Positions 20,672 to 30,901 of a stretch of 64,000 nucleotides of DNA are shown here, piece by piece. The translations under genes were made by a program, and so were the position numbers. The stretch spans positions 903,259,094 to 903,323,093 of the forward strand of contig CM048744.1 of assembly GCA_026315105.1 (NCBI GenBank), given 5' to 3'. The stretch is from Locusta migratoria (taxonomy: Eukaryota > Arthropoda > Insecta > Orthoptera > Acrididae). The first letter of the stretch is position 1. The number at the start of each line of letters is the position of its first letter. The notes beneath the pieces are model-generated. The model made no database searches. It saw nothing but the letters and a program-made list of their open reading frames with translations, and was not told the DNA's origin.

Positions 20672-21567
20672 CGACCGGTTTCGGGCGCTTGAGTGCCCTT
20701 CTTCTGGTCTCTATACAGACAAACAAGTGCATTTGTATACAATAAGGCTATAGAACGTATAAAAGTCGATTACAGAAATATGCAGCAGTTTCGAACCAAA
20801 TAGAGTGTAATAAAGATAAGTTCATATAATGGGATGAAATTAACACTTACATTTTTGTACTGTTGCTTAAAAGATAAACATGCTACTAGTGGAATCAACG
20901 CTAAGTGCAAAGATTATGGAATGAATAACAGTCAGCTGGTAACAAAGTATCTATGGATGAGGCTTATAGTAAAGGAGTAACCATAAAAAAGGGGGAAGAA
21001 GGCTATGGGCAAACAGTAATACTCAAAGTAGTTGAAGAAAAGCATAAAGAGAGGGGCAGGTGACTGATAAATCAGTCGCTTAGCAGATTAAAATTCAGTA
21101 GTCTAGAAGTACAATGATAAGTGGCGCCATAGGCGGAATATTTCAGAACTACCAGCTGTACAGTAGTAGGATGCTTAGAATGTCACTGTCAGGGCATCTG
21201 TCAATATAAAGAATTTGTCATTGTATCTATGGCTTCAAAATTTAATGGGGATAGATTGATGAAGTGATTATCTTACAACGAATAAGTTAAGGATGTGGGT
21301 TATAAGTTTTAAGATGCGTGAACTAATGTACAAAGAAATGTGAATGGTTACAGTAATATTAACCTAGTGTTACGATTGGAACATCTAGTCAGGCGACTGA
21401 AGAAAGTTAAACAGTGAAATTGCTAGGAATATACCAAAGAGGATAATTTTAATGTAGTTGTACTGCAGAGGAAGAAGGTTATTATGAGAGTTACTTAATG
21501 TAGTATGTGGGGGGAGGGGGAATATATTAAGTTTATAAGTAAATAGCAGGTAGCAGGTGAAGAGTGT

Positions 21568-21616
<49 letters not shown>

Positions 21617-22528
21617 CTGTCTGTAATTGATGAATAGGATAGTGTGATTGTGGACCTAGGGTATGTAAGGTGTGACTGTAGGTGTGCACAAAGTTTGTGG
21701 TTATTTGTTAGGGATTTTTATAAAAGAAGGGGAATAGCTGATTATTGTATGGGATTGGGGGGGGGGGGGTGGAGTGTAGCAGAAATTGTGCAAAGACAGA
21801 TCCATATGCAATGCCCCACAAGTGTATGCTCTGTGACTGTTGATAAAGTTATATTTGGTCTATAACTGTAATGTGGGGTGGCTACTACTTTCAATATTAA
21901 GATAGGCAGAAACATAAGGGACTAGTTCAGTGTCTGTGTAGAACTGGTTATGCATTAATGTGCAGTATTAGGGTGGGTTGGTCAGAAAAGTTATGGCTGT
22001 AAAACATGTGCAATATGTGAAAGGGGCTGATGTAAAGCAACATAATGCATACTGCAGTGACTTATGCAAAGAAGAGCTAATCAGTTAATGAGGAACTGTA
22101 TGGGTACAGCATATCTTACATCAGCCCCTTTCACATATTGCACATGTTTTACAGCCATAACTTTTCTGACCAACCCACCCTAATACTGCACATTAATGCA
22201 TAACCAGTTCTACACAGACACTGAACTAGTCCCTTATGTTTCTGCCTATCTTAATATTGAAAGTAGTAGCCACCCCACATTACAGTTATAGACCAAATAT
22301 AACTTTATCAACAGTCACAGAGCATACACTTGTAGGGCATTGCATATGGATCTGTCTTTGCACAATTTCTGCTACACTCCACCCCCCCCATCCCATACAA
22401 TAATAAGCTATTCCCCTTCTTTTATAAAAATCCCTAACAAATAACCACAAACTTTGTGCACACCCACAGTCACACCTTACATACCCTAGGTCCACAATCA
22501 CACTATCCTATTCATCAATTACAGACAG

Positions 22529-22591
<63 letters not shown>

Positions 22592-23586
22592 AACACAACA
22601 CACTCCACCTGCTACCTGCTATTTACTTATAAACTTAATATATTCCCCCTCCCCCCACATACTACATTAAGTAACTCTCATAATAACCTTCTTCCTCTGC
22701 AGTACAACTACATTAAAATTATCCTCTTTGGTATATTCCTAGCAATTTCACTGTTTAACTTTCTTCAGTCGCCTGACTAGATGTTCCAATCGTAACACTA
22801 GGTTAATATTACTGTAACCATTCACATTTCTTTGTACATTAGTTCACGCATCTTAAAACTTATAACCCACATCCTTAACTTATTCGTTGTAAGATAATCA
22901 CTTCATCAATCTATCCCCATTAAATTTTGAAGCCATAGATACAATGACAAATTCTTTATATTGACAGATTCCCTGACAGTGACATTCTAAGCATCCTACT
23001 ACTGCACAGCTGGTAGTTCTGAAATATTCCGCCTATGGCGCCACTTATCATTGTACTTCTAGACTACTGAATTTTAATCTGCTAAGCGACTGATTTATCA
23101 GTCACCTGCCCCTCTCTTTATGCTTTTCTTCAACTACTTTGAGTATTACTGTTTGCCCATAGCCTTCTTCCCCCTTTTTTATGGTTACTCCTTTACTATA
23201 AGCCTCATCCATAGATACTTTGTTACCAGCTGACTGTTATTCATTCCATAATCTTTGCACTTAGCGTTGATTCCACTAGTAGCATGTTTATCTTTTAAGC
23301 AACAGTACAAAAATGTAAGTGTTAATTTCATCCCCTTATATGAACTTATCTTTATTACACTCTATTTGGTTCGAAACTGCTGCATATTTCTGTAATCGAC
23401 TTTTATACGTTCTATAGCCTTATTGTATACAAATTCACTTGTTTGTCTGTATAGAGACCAGAAGAAGGGCACTCAAGCGCCCGAAACCGGTCGTTGAATT
23501 TCAAAATAAATAACGACAAGCAACTGGTTACTGCAATTCATTTATTTATAATCTTAACAGTTGCTGTATTGGATAAAACACTTCAA
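20577..23586. repeat. Large inverted repeat: 1.46-kb arms, 80-bp spacer
   Basis: 20577-22035 is repeated in inverse as 22116-23586, separated by 22036-22115. The arms differ slightly (the AC/TG tract length and a few substitutions). The right arm ends within the first codons of the PLE ORF, so it includes about 40 bp of coding-side sequence beyond the pseudo-LTR. Inverted pseudo-LTR copies are a known oddity of Penelope elements. Confidence 0.85.
20617..22119 (-). repeat. PLE pseudo-LTR, 5' copy
   Basis: About 1.5 kb, nearly identical to 16262-17779 (for example G/C at 16374/20730 and G/T near 16475/20828). It carries the same hammerhead-like motif (20673-20706, minus) and TG tract. It is the left arm of the large hairpin. 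Confidence 0.8.
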
Positions 23587-23713
23587 CTGTGTAAAAAGTT
23601 AAGAAGCAATATACAGCAGTATATCAGCAATATATCACCTTAAACTGAACAATGGTTCTTCTTTTATAATTGTAACAGTATATAGGTCCCTTTCAGGAAA
23701 CCTTCAGTTATTC

Positions 23714-24388
23714 ATGGAAAATTTGGATGCCTTGTTGTGCTATCTGTCAGATAAGGGAAAACAAATTATTATTTTTGGCGATTTCAATGTTGACTCACTA
23801 AAGGAGTGTAATAGGAAGAATGACCTGGAAGTCTTACTCAGTTCTTTCAATTTGTCATATGTAATTGATTTTCCTACTCGGGTAGTAAAGGACAGCAGCA
23901 CACTGATACACCAAGATAAGTTTAAGAACATAAATGTTTGTCCTATTGAGAATGGTCTTTCTGATCATGGTGCACAGCAAGATACAATAAATGACTTAGT
24001 TCCTCTCAGTAATTCAAAACAACCGTCCAAAGTTGTACATTCAGTTAACGATTCAACAATCAGAAATTTCAGGGAAAATCTTCAGCAGTTAGACTGGGAT
24101 GAGGTGTACAAGGAAGCTAATGCTATTTTAAAGTATAACATATTTCATGATACTTTTGTAAGAGTATTTGATAATAGTTTCCCCAAGAAAGTAGTTAAAT
24201 ATAATGATAAGAAACCAAGCAAGAAACTAAGGCTTACTAAAGGAATAATAATAACTTGTAACCGAAAAACGGAACTGTATCTAACAGCAAGTAAGAGAAA
24301 TGACCCAGAAACAGTCAAATATTATAAAAACTACTGTTCTGCATTACAAATGTTTAAAAAAGTCCAGAAGCATGTGCATCAAGTCTGA
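23714..24388 (+). pseudogene. LINE endonuclease C-terminal region, copy B (224 codons open)
   Basis: Contains 'QIIIFGDFNVDSLKECN' (APE endonuclease GDFN block) and 'LSDHGAQQDTI' (SDH block with catalytic His), followed by the linker ('NFRENLQQLDWDEVY', 'NPETVKYYKNY'-like). The N-terminal part of the domain is displaced by the PLE insertion. A frameshift at about 24390 leads into the next open piece (24300-24533). Confidence 0.75.
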
Positions 24389-24533
24389 AATTAGTATCTC
24401 TGATAACAAAATTAAAACAATTTGGAATATTATTACCAGGGAGACAGGGCAACCAAGAGAACAGGGAGACAACATTACCATCAAAGTGAATGAAAAGTTT
24501 AGATTTATGAATAAAGAACAGTCTAGAGTGTAA
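24300..24533 (+). pseudogene. LINE linker before RT, copy B
   Basis: Encodes 'NKIKTIWNIITRETGQ' and 'IKVNEKFRFMNKEQ', the conserved stretch between endonuclease and RT in Jockey-superfamily LINEs. It is cut at 24529 by the foldback at 24529-24721. The LINE continues at about 24755 ('VVDPNIVK'), then 24990-25195 with RT N-terminal blocks such as 'SLEQGIFPNRLKYAIV'. Confidence 0.65.
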
Positions 24534-24751
24534 TAATTTATTTCATTCAACTAGTTTGAGTCTTATTTAGACCATCTTCAGGAAAATTTGACTCCATCGA
24601 TGTTGTGGAGCTGGCAGGTAACTGAGAGCCTTCCAGTGCGTCACTGCTGACGCACTGGAGTCAACTATTCCTGAAGATGGTCTAAATAAGACTAAAACTA
24701 GTTGAATGAAATAAATTATTGCTCTCTAGACTGTTCTTTATTCATAAATTT
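24501..24751. repeat. Foldback with hammerhead-like motifs and inverted copy of flanking LINE sequence
   Basis: Arms about 24501-24596 and 24656-24751 are inverted copies. Each carries 'CTGAAGATGGTCT...AGACT' (24671-24703 plus; 24549-24581 minus): core CUGAAGA, stem II GGTCT/AGACT, then AAAAC or CAAAC where GAAAC is expected (G12 lost). The outer ~28 bp of each arm is the LINE's own sequence (24501-24528), repeated inverted at 24722-24751. Confidence 0.7.
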
Positions 24752-25195
24752 AAATAAGAGTGTTGTTGACCCAAACATAGTGAAACGAAAATGTTTCCAA
24801 AAATATGTGAAAGTTTTACAACTAACAAGCTAGAGGTTGAAAACATTTTTAATGATTATTTTTAAATGTTATGGAGAAAATAGGATCTAAATGTTCATTA
24901 GAAAAAGCTAGACAGTTAATGGAACAGGCCATTACCACACGATTTGATACAATTGGAATTCCACCCATATCCTTCTGAAGTTAAAAAAAAATTATAAACA
25001 CTCTCAAAGGCAAAAGCTCCCATGGAATTGATAACGTTTCCAGCAAGTTAATAAAAGACTGTTCTCAAGAAATAAGTAGGATTCTTAGCCACACATTCAA
25101 TAGTTCTCTGGAGCAGGGCATTTTTCCTAATAGACTGAAATATGCTATAGTTAAACCACTACACAGAAAAGGGGATAAGTCTGATAGTGAGAAAT

Positions 25196-25402
25196 AAAAT
25201 ATTAAAATGTTCAAATGTTTGTAGTGCTTATGGGACTTTACTACGGGGTCATAAGTCCCTAAACTTACAAACTACTTATGAACTAGCTAATACTAAGGAC
25301 AGCACAAATATCCATTCCCGAGGGGGGATTTGTACCCTCGACCGGAGTGGCCATGCAGAACGTGACTGGCGCGCCGCATACCGCTCGGCCACCGCGGCCG
25401 GC
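25196..25402 (-). mobile_element. tRNA-derived SINE (S1), TSD TAGTGAGAAAT
   Basis: TSD 'TAGTGAGAAAT' at 25185-25195 and 25403-25413. The minus-strand head is 'GCCGGCCGCGGTGGCCGAG', with the B box near 25330 and the tail 'AAACATTTGAACATTT'. It terminates LINE copy B. Confidence 0.85.
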
Positions 25403-25429
25403 TAGTGAGAAATGACACATGGTTCATGT

Positions 25430-25860
25430 CTAGAGCGCTATGGCCAATTTGACCTACGTGAATGACAACTTGCGACCCAGAAGGGTACACTTTATGCACA
25501 ATGCTCCAGACACTTTTTTTTTCAGGAAGATAATGCACGACCTAAAGCGACGCATCCTGTGGCTGGAAACTGCAAGATCTTGATGATGAATACACCACCA
25601 TTTGTTATTGCATTAACACGTACCTTCTTAGTGTGACATGGTAACAACCTTTTGCCTTGGCCTGCAAACTCACCAGATTTATCGACAATCGGAAATCTGA
25701 GGGATCTGCCGGTACCAACGTGCCGAACTTGGAATCAGGTGAATGCAACATGGATGGCTATACCAAAAGACGCCAGTCACGTCTTGTACGCGTCTATGTC
25801 ATCAGGCATGGAACACTGGGCACATGTTGTACCCTTTGCCTATTAGCCTGAACAGAGCAG
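25430..25860 (+). pseudogene. Tc1-like transposase C-terminal remnant
   Basis: Broken plus-strand frames give 'FQEDNARPKATHPVAGN', the second catalytic Asp block (xQDNARPH), and 'LPWPANSPDLSTIGNLRD', the block that normally holds the third acidic residue (here Glu replaced by Gly). 'TWNQVNATWMAIP' follows. This is the order of Tc1-family DDE transposases. No terminal repeats are visible around it. Confidence 0.7.
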
Positions 25861-26252
25861 ATTGATAGGGTAATGATTTCTTCTGAACATAGTAAGGAAC
25901 ATATATTTCTACACCGGAAATGCATCGTGGTCTAAGGCTTCTCCCCATCGGAGGTTCGAGCCCTTAGAATAAGTTATTTTAGTTAGTTCAACTAGATTGG
26001 GTTTAGAAATATTTGAACAGTTTCTGAACCTGTCGTCCTTCCAGCCTTTCTAGAACCTCTACCTTCATCCTTATGAAACTGAGTACAATTTTAGTAGGAA
26101 GAAAGCAAATTTAGGCAAGTAAAAATAATACTGTTGCCCAACGAAAAATATTGACGCACACGTCTATGGACCAATATAGCCAAAGTATGATTGTGGGAAC
26201 AAAAAATCTGTTGAAAAGGAAGTTTAATTGCATTTAAGGTAGTTACGTATTA
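25861..26252. other. No recognisable feature
   Basis: AT-rich sequence. A degenerate tRNA-like 'GGTTCGAGCCC' near 25950 may be a SINE remnant. Confidence 0.4.
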
Positions 26253-26450
26253 GCCGCGGTGGACTGGCCGAGCGTTCTAAGGTGCTTTGCTGTGGAGCGC
26301 GCTCTAGCTCGCCGTTGGAGGTTCCAGTTCTCCCTCGGTCTGGGGTGTTTGTGTTGTTCTTAGCGTAAATTATTTTAAGTTAAATAAGTAGGTTGTAATC
26401 CTAGGGACTGATGACCAACGTGGGTAAGTCCCTTAAATTTACAAACATTG
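26253..26450 (+). mobile_element. tRNA-derived SINE (S1)
   Basis: Head 'AGCCGCGGTGGACTGGCCGAG', B-box region 'GGAGGTTCCAGTTC', body 'GGGACTGATGACC', tail 'TTACAAACATTG'. TSD is unclear. Confidence 0.7.
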
Positions 26451-26940
26451 AATACTTACTTATTATATTCGTAAGTTTTGAAGACGAATTCTTAGCCATA
26501 TTGTATATTTTTAGACTAATAATTTTCGGTTGTTGTTGTAATGACACATACCTATTTTTTCTCCTCTGCCACAATATCAAATGTTGTTCATCTACTTACC
26601 GCTGACATTAATTTCACAGTGCGCTTCTGTCGCTTCTTTTTTAAATGCAAAAATAATCACTGAACAGAAATTATTCAGCTTTCTCTGGTTCCTTATTAAA
26701 TTAGAGATGACTTCCCTCGAACATGGATACTAAAACTGTAGCGTGATTGATTTGAAACACATTTTATAAATTATTGAAGTTCTGTGTAAGTTTGTACCAT
26801 GCTTGTGTAATCTGATGTAAATATCAGTCGAGTAATTTCTCTGTAACATTAGAAAATACTTGAACACAAAATGTCACGGTTATTCGTGGTTTTACTGAGA
26901 CTGTTACAATTATTACTAAAATTCTTGAAAATCAGTCTCC
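26451..26940. other. No recognisable feature
   Basis: AT-rich, stop-rich DNA with a 64-codon hydrophobic open stretch (26411-26605) that starts inside the SINE and is probably fortuitous. Confidence 0.4.
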
Positions 26941-26963
26941 AGATCGCGTTTATTTTCTAGAAC

Positions 26964-26996
26964 ATTGCCGGTTTCGGGACAGCTGCCCATCTTCAG
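26964..26996 (-). ncRNA. Hammerhead-like motif, PLE pseudo-LTR relic
   Basis: On the minus strand: CTGAAGA core, spacer T, stem II GGG/CCC around a short palindrome, GAAA, then CCGGCA where CCGGUH is expected (U16.1 changed to C). The flanking 'GAAACCGG' resembles the PLE pseudo-LTR end at 16318. Probably an old PLE-derived fragment within about 26900-27060. Confidence 0.4.
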
Positions 26997-27172
26997 ATCT
27001 GTTAACAAATGTTATAACTGATTGTAAGCTACTATTTACAAAATATGATATCAAAAAAGTTAATTGAAAAATATTAAAAACAAATCAAATTTATGAAGTT
27101 ACAAAGTAACCTGTCGTGTGATTTTTCTCTATTTTTGCGCATGAACTAAATAACATCAAATGATCCTCCTTC

Positions 27173-27571
27173 ATGCAGTTTATAAAAGCCTTTCGGTTTA
27201 CGAAACAGAAAAGATTGTTTACGTTTCCGAATGTTTTCTACCCTGCCTGTAGTGGGAAGTGTGGGCGGTGTCGAGGTCAGGCCCACAAAGACGTAACCTG
27301 CTGCTATCCGGACGCCACGGCTCGTCGGCCGCCTTTTGTTCTCGCCCTCATTCAGAAGGACGGCCACGGCGACGACAACAACAACAAGGGCGTCGTTTTG
27401 TGGCGCAGAGGCGCCCTGCGAGGATTAATACGCACTCCGTGTTTTCAACTGTGCCAGTTTTCTCATTACCACGACTTCTGCCTTTCAGTGACTTCTGATA
27501 TTGAAAACGGCTTCTTCTATACCACGATAAATAACCACGGCGATCGACCTAAATCACTTACGGGGACATAA
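27173..27571 (+). other. Unrecognised 132-codon ORF in a GC-rich island
   Basis: An open frame with Cys-rich N-terminal part ('CSGKCGRCRG', then 'CCYPDATARR') and a composition unlike its AT-rich surroundings. The opposite strand is also open for 73 codons. No domain is recognised. It might be a captured host exon or an unknown TE ORF. I do not assign a function. Confidence 0.25.
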
Positions 27572-27618
27572 AAATTTACACCCATTTTATAGTAAAATGT
27601 TATGATGGAGACTACATA

Positions 27619-28306
27619 CGAGGCGCGTCCAGAAAGTAAGTTCCGTTTCAATTTATCTCTGCTGCAGCGTTGCGATTGCAGTTCCGCACATGCGCTCTAG
27701 ACGATGTGTGTGAAAGAGAAGAACGTGCGCCCTTTGGAGATCGCTGTCAATTACGTACGCTTTGTTGTGCTTGTTTGAAATGTCGGCGTTGATTGGAAAT
27801 CCCGCCGCGTGTGAAATCAGGTCGGTGATTCGGTTTCTGAATGCGAGGAAAGTGAAACCAAGTGAAATTTGTCGGCAAATTTGCTGTCAAAAGGTGTTGT
27901 TTTGATTCACGACAACGCACGACCACACACTGCAAATGTCATGAAAAACCTCCTACAGGGATTTGGCTGGGACGTGTTTGACCATCCTCCGTACAGCCCT
28001 GACCTCGTTGCTAGCGACTTTCATCTGTTCATACATCTCAAGTCTTTCCTTGGCGATCCTCACTTTACCAGTGACGACGAGCTGAAAGAAACTGTTTCCA
28101 ACAGGTTGAAGACACAGGCGGCAGATTTGAATGAAGAAGGTATACAAAACCTGGTGCCACGCTATGACAAATGCGTGCAAAATTTCGGCAGTTATGTGGA
28201 AAAGTAGTTTAAGAGTTGTAGAATTTTGTGCAATAAAAATTTCTTCTGTATCTGTGTACAATTTCATTTTATTACCAAACGGAACTTACTTTCTCGATGC
28301 GCCTCT
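27619..28306 (+). mobile_element. Mariner element, internally deleted
   Basis: TA at 27617-27618 and 28307-28308 flank ~28-bp TIRs: 'GAGGCGCGTCCAGAAAGTAA' on the left, its near-complement 'TTACTTTCTCGATGCGCCTC' on the right. At ~690 bp it is about half the ~1.3 kb of a complete mariner. A mariner transposase remnant lies within. Confidence 0.85.
27770..28207 (+). pseudogene. Mariner transposase with internal deletion
   Basis: The N-terminal piece (about 27780-27890) shows 'RSVIRFLNARKVKPSEI' in a broken frame. It joins directly to 'GVVLIHDNARPHTANV' (second Asp block) and 'PPYSPDLVASDFHLFIHLK' (third Asp block, D34D type) in an ORF running 27869-28207. The first catalytic Asp region is deleted. 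The ORF ends shortly before the right TIR, as in intact mariners. Confidence 0.8.
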
Positions 28307-28524
28307 TATATTGTTATTACTCTGTCAGAAAAATGTCTCATGATCGCAGGTCGTAGTAAAACCGGAAACACCGTAATTTTTGTAATTTATTAAAATACAG
28401 ATTAAAAGTATACCCTCAACGTAGATGGTCTTCTACAAATTAACAATGGAAAATGCAATTGGAATGCGAGTAATAGAGGATATATAAGAACTCACTATTA
28501 AGACCTTCGCTGAGTAGCTTACCC

Positions 28525-28810
28525 ACAACTTAAAATTTCGAACATGGTCCTCATCAGAAAAAACACATACATTCACTCAATCACGCTGACAACTTCACAC
28601 GAACAACTATACATCTCCAACACTTCCATCGCTAGAAGCATCTTGACAGTGTGTAAGGCGAAGTACTGACGGTCTGGATGGTTGTAGCGAAGGAGCAGTT
28701 GCTGATTGTGGTCGTGTGTGTAAAGTTGTCAGCATGAGTGTGTGAATGTAATTTTTTGTTTTTGTTTTGTTTTTTATGAGGGCCATGGTCGAAAATTTGT
28801 ATGAATGTAA
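28525..28810. mobile_element. Foldback with paired hammerhead-like motifs
   Basis: Arms about 28525-28625 and 28715-28810 are inverted copies. The left motif on the minus strand (28536-28557) has intact CTGATGA and GAAA with stem II GGAC/GTTC. The right motif (28773-28794, plus) has TTATGA, stem II GGGC-like/GGTC and GAAA. No convincing stem III is seen in either. Same architecture as 15450-15742 and 24501-24751. Confidence 0.6.
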
Positions 28811-29251
28811 CAGTCTATTTTACGTACATGATAGCGGATGTCTTTACTGTGACTTCTACAAATTAATATGGATTTCAGAAAATTAAATGGTCGTATATTA
28901 GCAGCAGGGATTGTTTGTCAGTTTAATGCAAATTTCTTATTTGACTTATGGGCGACTTGGATGTTGACAATTTTGAAATGGTGATAACTAAAGATTAGGA
29001 TTTCAAGCAAATGCATATTGCGTGTGCATTTGCATGTTTCCGGCCATTTCAGGGGTAAATGCGTATTTCGGAGTTTATTCGTTATGTTTTAGACGTTTTA
29101 CTGCATGTTGAATAGTTATAGTGTTTATATTACAATAAATGTTATTGCTTTTCTAACAATTATTAATTACTGAAAAAGAGAGGGATATGAGTCATTTTGC
29201 TATTTTTGTAATACTTCGTAGTGAGTACCAGTGCTCTAGTTCGCATCAGTT
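28811..29251. other. No recognisable feature
   Basis: AT-rich DNA without open frames or repeat ends that I recognise. Confidence 0.4.
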
Positions 29252-29264
29252 GATGTTGGTACAA

Positions 29265-29455
29265 CCGCGGCGGATTATCTGTGCGCACTGGGGCGCCGTG
29301 CTGCGGTGCGCGCGGCCATCGGGGTTTCGAGTCCACCCCACGGGCATGAGTGTTTGTGTTGCTCTTAGGTTAATTGATCTTAGTTTAAGTAGTTTGTAAG
29401 CTACGGGCTAATAACCAAGCAGTTGATGCCGATTTACAAACATTTGATTTGATTC
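29265..29455 (+). mobile_element. tRNA-derived SINE (S1), 13-bp TSD
   Basis: TSD 'GATGTTGGTACAA' (29252-29264) and 'GATGTTGGCACAA' (29456-29468), one mismatch. Head 'CCGCGGCGGATTATCTG', B box 'GGTTTCGAGTCC', tail 'TTTACAAACATTTGATTT'. Confidence 0.85.
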
Positions 29456-29659
29456 GATGTTGGCACAAGCAACAGTGTTTGCTTCGTCGCTTCTCTCACT
29501 GCTGCCAGTCCTCCCTATCTACATTGAGTAGTAAGAGCTGTTGTCTTTAAACTATGCATGATGATAAGATTATGACACCGTCAATAATTTGATATCCTCA
29601 ACTAAAAAGGTGTGTGTACATGTTATGGCTTTATCAATGTAAATGTTGTCAAACCTATA

Positions 29660-30030
29660 CAATGTATGTCTGCATCTAAATCTACATCTACATCCATACT
29701 TCGCAATTCACCGTTCAAAATGTTCAAATGTTTGTATAGTTTATGGGACTTAACTACGGGGTCATCAGTCCCTAAACGTACAAACTACTTATGAACTACT
29801 TACGAACTAGGACGTCACAAATATCCATGCCCGAGGGGGGATTCGAACCCCCGACCGTAGTGGCCGTGCAGACCTTGACTGGAGCGCCTCAATCTCCTCG
29901 GGCACCGCGGCCGGCAATTCACCGTAAAATGCGTGGCGGAGGGTACACTGTATCACTACTAGGGATTTCCTTTCATGTCAAAATGACTAGACTTGTCATT
30001 TTAAAATGAACTTTGTTTCATAGAGGTATT
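29660..30030. mobile_element. LINE 3'-end fragment, split by a SINE
   Basis: 'ATCTACATCTACATCCATAC' followed by 'ACCGTAAAATGCGTGGCGGA' and 'GGGTACACTGTATCACTACT' on either side of the SINE. Hexamer (TACATC)n next to 'GTGGCGGAGGGTAC' is a common LINE 3' end in orthopteran-type repeats (my recollection). It resembles in style the CR1 3' end at about 39897. Confidence 0.4.
29715..29914 (-). mobile_element. tRNA-derived SINE (S1), TSD CAATTCACCGT
   Basis: TSD at 29704-29714 and 29915-29925. The minus-strand head 'GCCGGCCGCGGTGCCCGAG' and B box 'GGGTTCGAATCCC' are intact. The tail end is 'GAACATTTTGAA'. It inserted into the LINE 3' end. Confidence 0.88.
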
Positions 30031-30901
30031 TTCAAAAGCCTCTGCGCGTATAGCTGCGCACAGAGGGCCTCTACCAGAGTTCCCATCTACCCCCGACCCC
30101 GACCCCTCAGCCCATCCTTCTTAAGTGGAGCAATAGGTTAGAGACTGCAATGTTTTACGCTGACAATTTCGATGCCATTAAACCGGTATAAAATAAAATT
30201 AATACGTACTTTACCATAAAAAATTAATAATCCATGTCTTATTCTAAAATAAATATTTCTTTCATTGTAGGCAGTTTATTTTCTTTTCTAGCCAGGTAAC
30301 GCAGTATGCATCAGAGACGCACAAAGAGCATATAAATGCAATTAAGTGCAGCAGGATTTAATTTACATCAAAATAACTTTCTCGAATTTGCCCTTTGCAA
30401 TTACAAGATTAGATGCTACGTGTCTAGCACTGGTAGACTCAATTTAAGTTCTTGAGAAATTCCAGGAGTATCTCAGATGAGGCTAAGGGAAAGTGGCAGT
30501 AGCTGCACAGAATGAACTATACAGTGTCGTTAAAAGAAAGTATTTGGTAGTGGAACCCGAGCAAAAGCCTTACCTGACACTGCCTGAAATACGTTCACTG
30601 AAATTTGACAGATAAACGCAGGAACTTAACAGAAAAGAAATTTGAAATAGTAATTAGTTGTTAAGTGCGCAAAAATGAGACTGAAAAAATTAATTCAGAG
30701 TAAAAACGATAATGCATTTTCTAACGATTATATATACCTATCGTGCATGTTTTGTAGTTTGACAGTGCTTGAAAGCATGCGTATTTAAGGATTTTATAGT
30801 GTATGATATTCTCGTCTATAGTGATAACATACAACAGCCCCTCCCCTCCATAGGATGGAATCCGGGCCTCGTGCATTGTAGTCTCGGATGCTGTTCACTT
30901 C
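30031..30901. other. No recognisable feature
   Basis: AT-rich except for a short self-complementary stretch near 30040-30070 ('GCCTCTGCGCGTATAGCTGC'). No coding signal. Confidence 0.4.

Larger units (their letters stand above)
16255..23585 (-). mobile_element. Penelope-like element (PLE) with direct and inverted pseudo-LTRs
   Basis: Flanked by 'ACTGTGTAAAAA' at 16243-16254 and 23586-23597, interrupting LINE copy B exactly between homologous positions. On the minus strand the order is: inverted pseudo-LTR (22116-23585), pseudo-LTR (20617-22119), coding region (20671-18144), pseudo-LTR (17779-16255). RT plus C-terminal GIY-YIG is diagnostic of endonuclease-bearing PLEs. Pseudo-LTR copies differ at only a few positions plus microsatellite length, so the insertion is young. 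One frameshift and one stop are seen in the coding part. Confidence 0.85.
15065..25195 (+). mobile_element. LINE copy B (same family as 1-2965), interrupted by foldbacks and a PLE
   Basis: Collinear with copy A from 'TAGAGGAT' onward. ORF1 C-terminus is at 15110-15440, the spacer at 15755-16254 and 23586-23700, endonuclease at 23714-24530, and the RT N-terminus at 24990-25195. Insertions with readable target repeats are at 15450-15742 and 16255-23585; a foldback occupies about 24529-24721. A SINE terminates the readable LINE at 25196. Confidence 0.75.
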
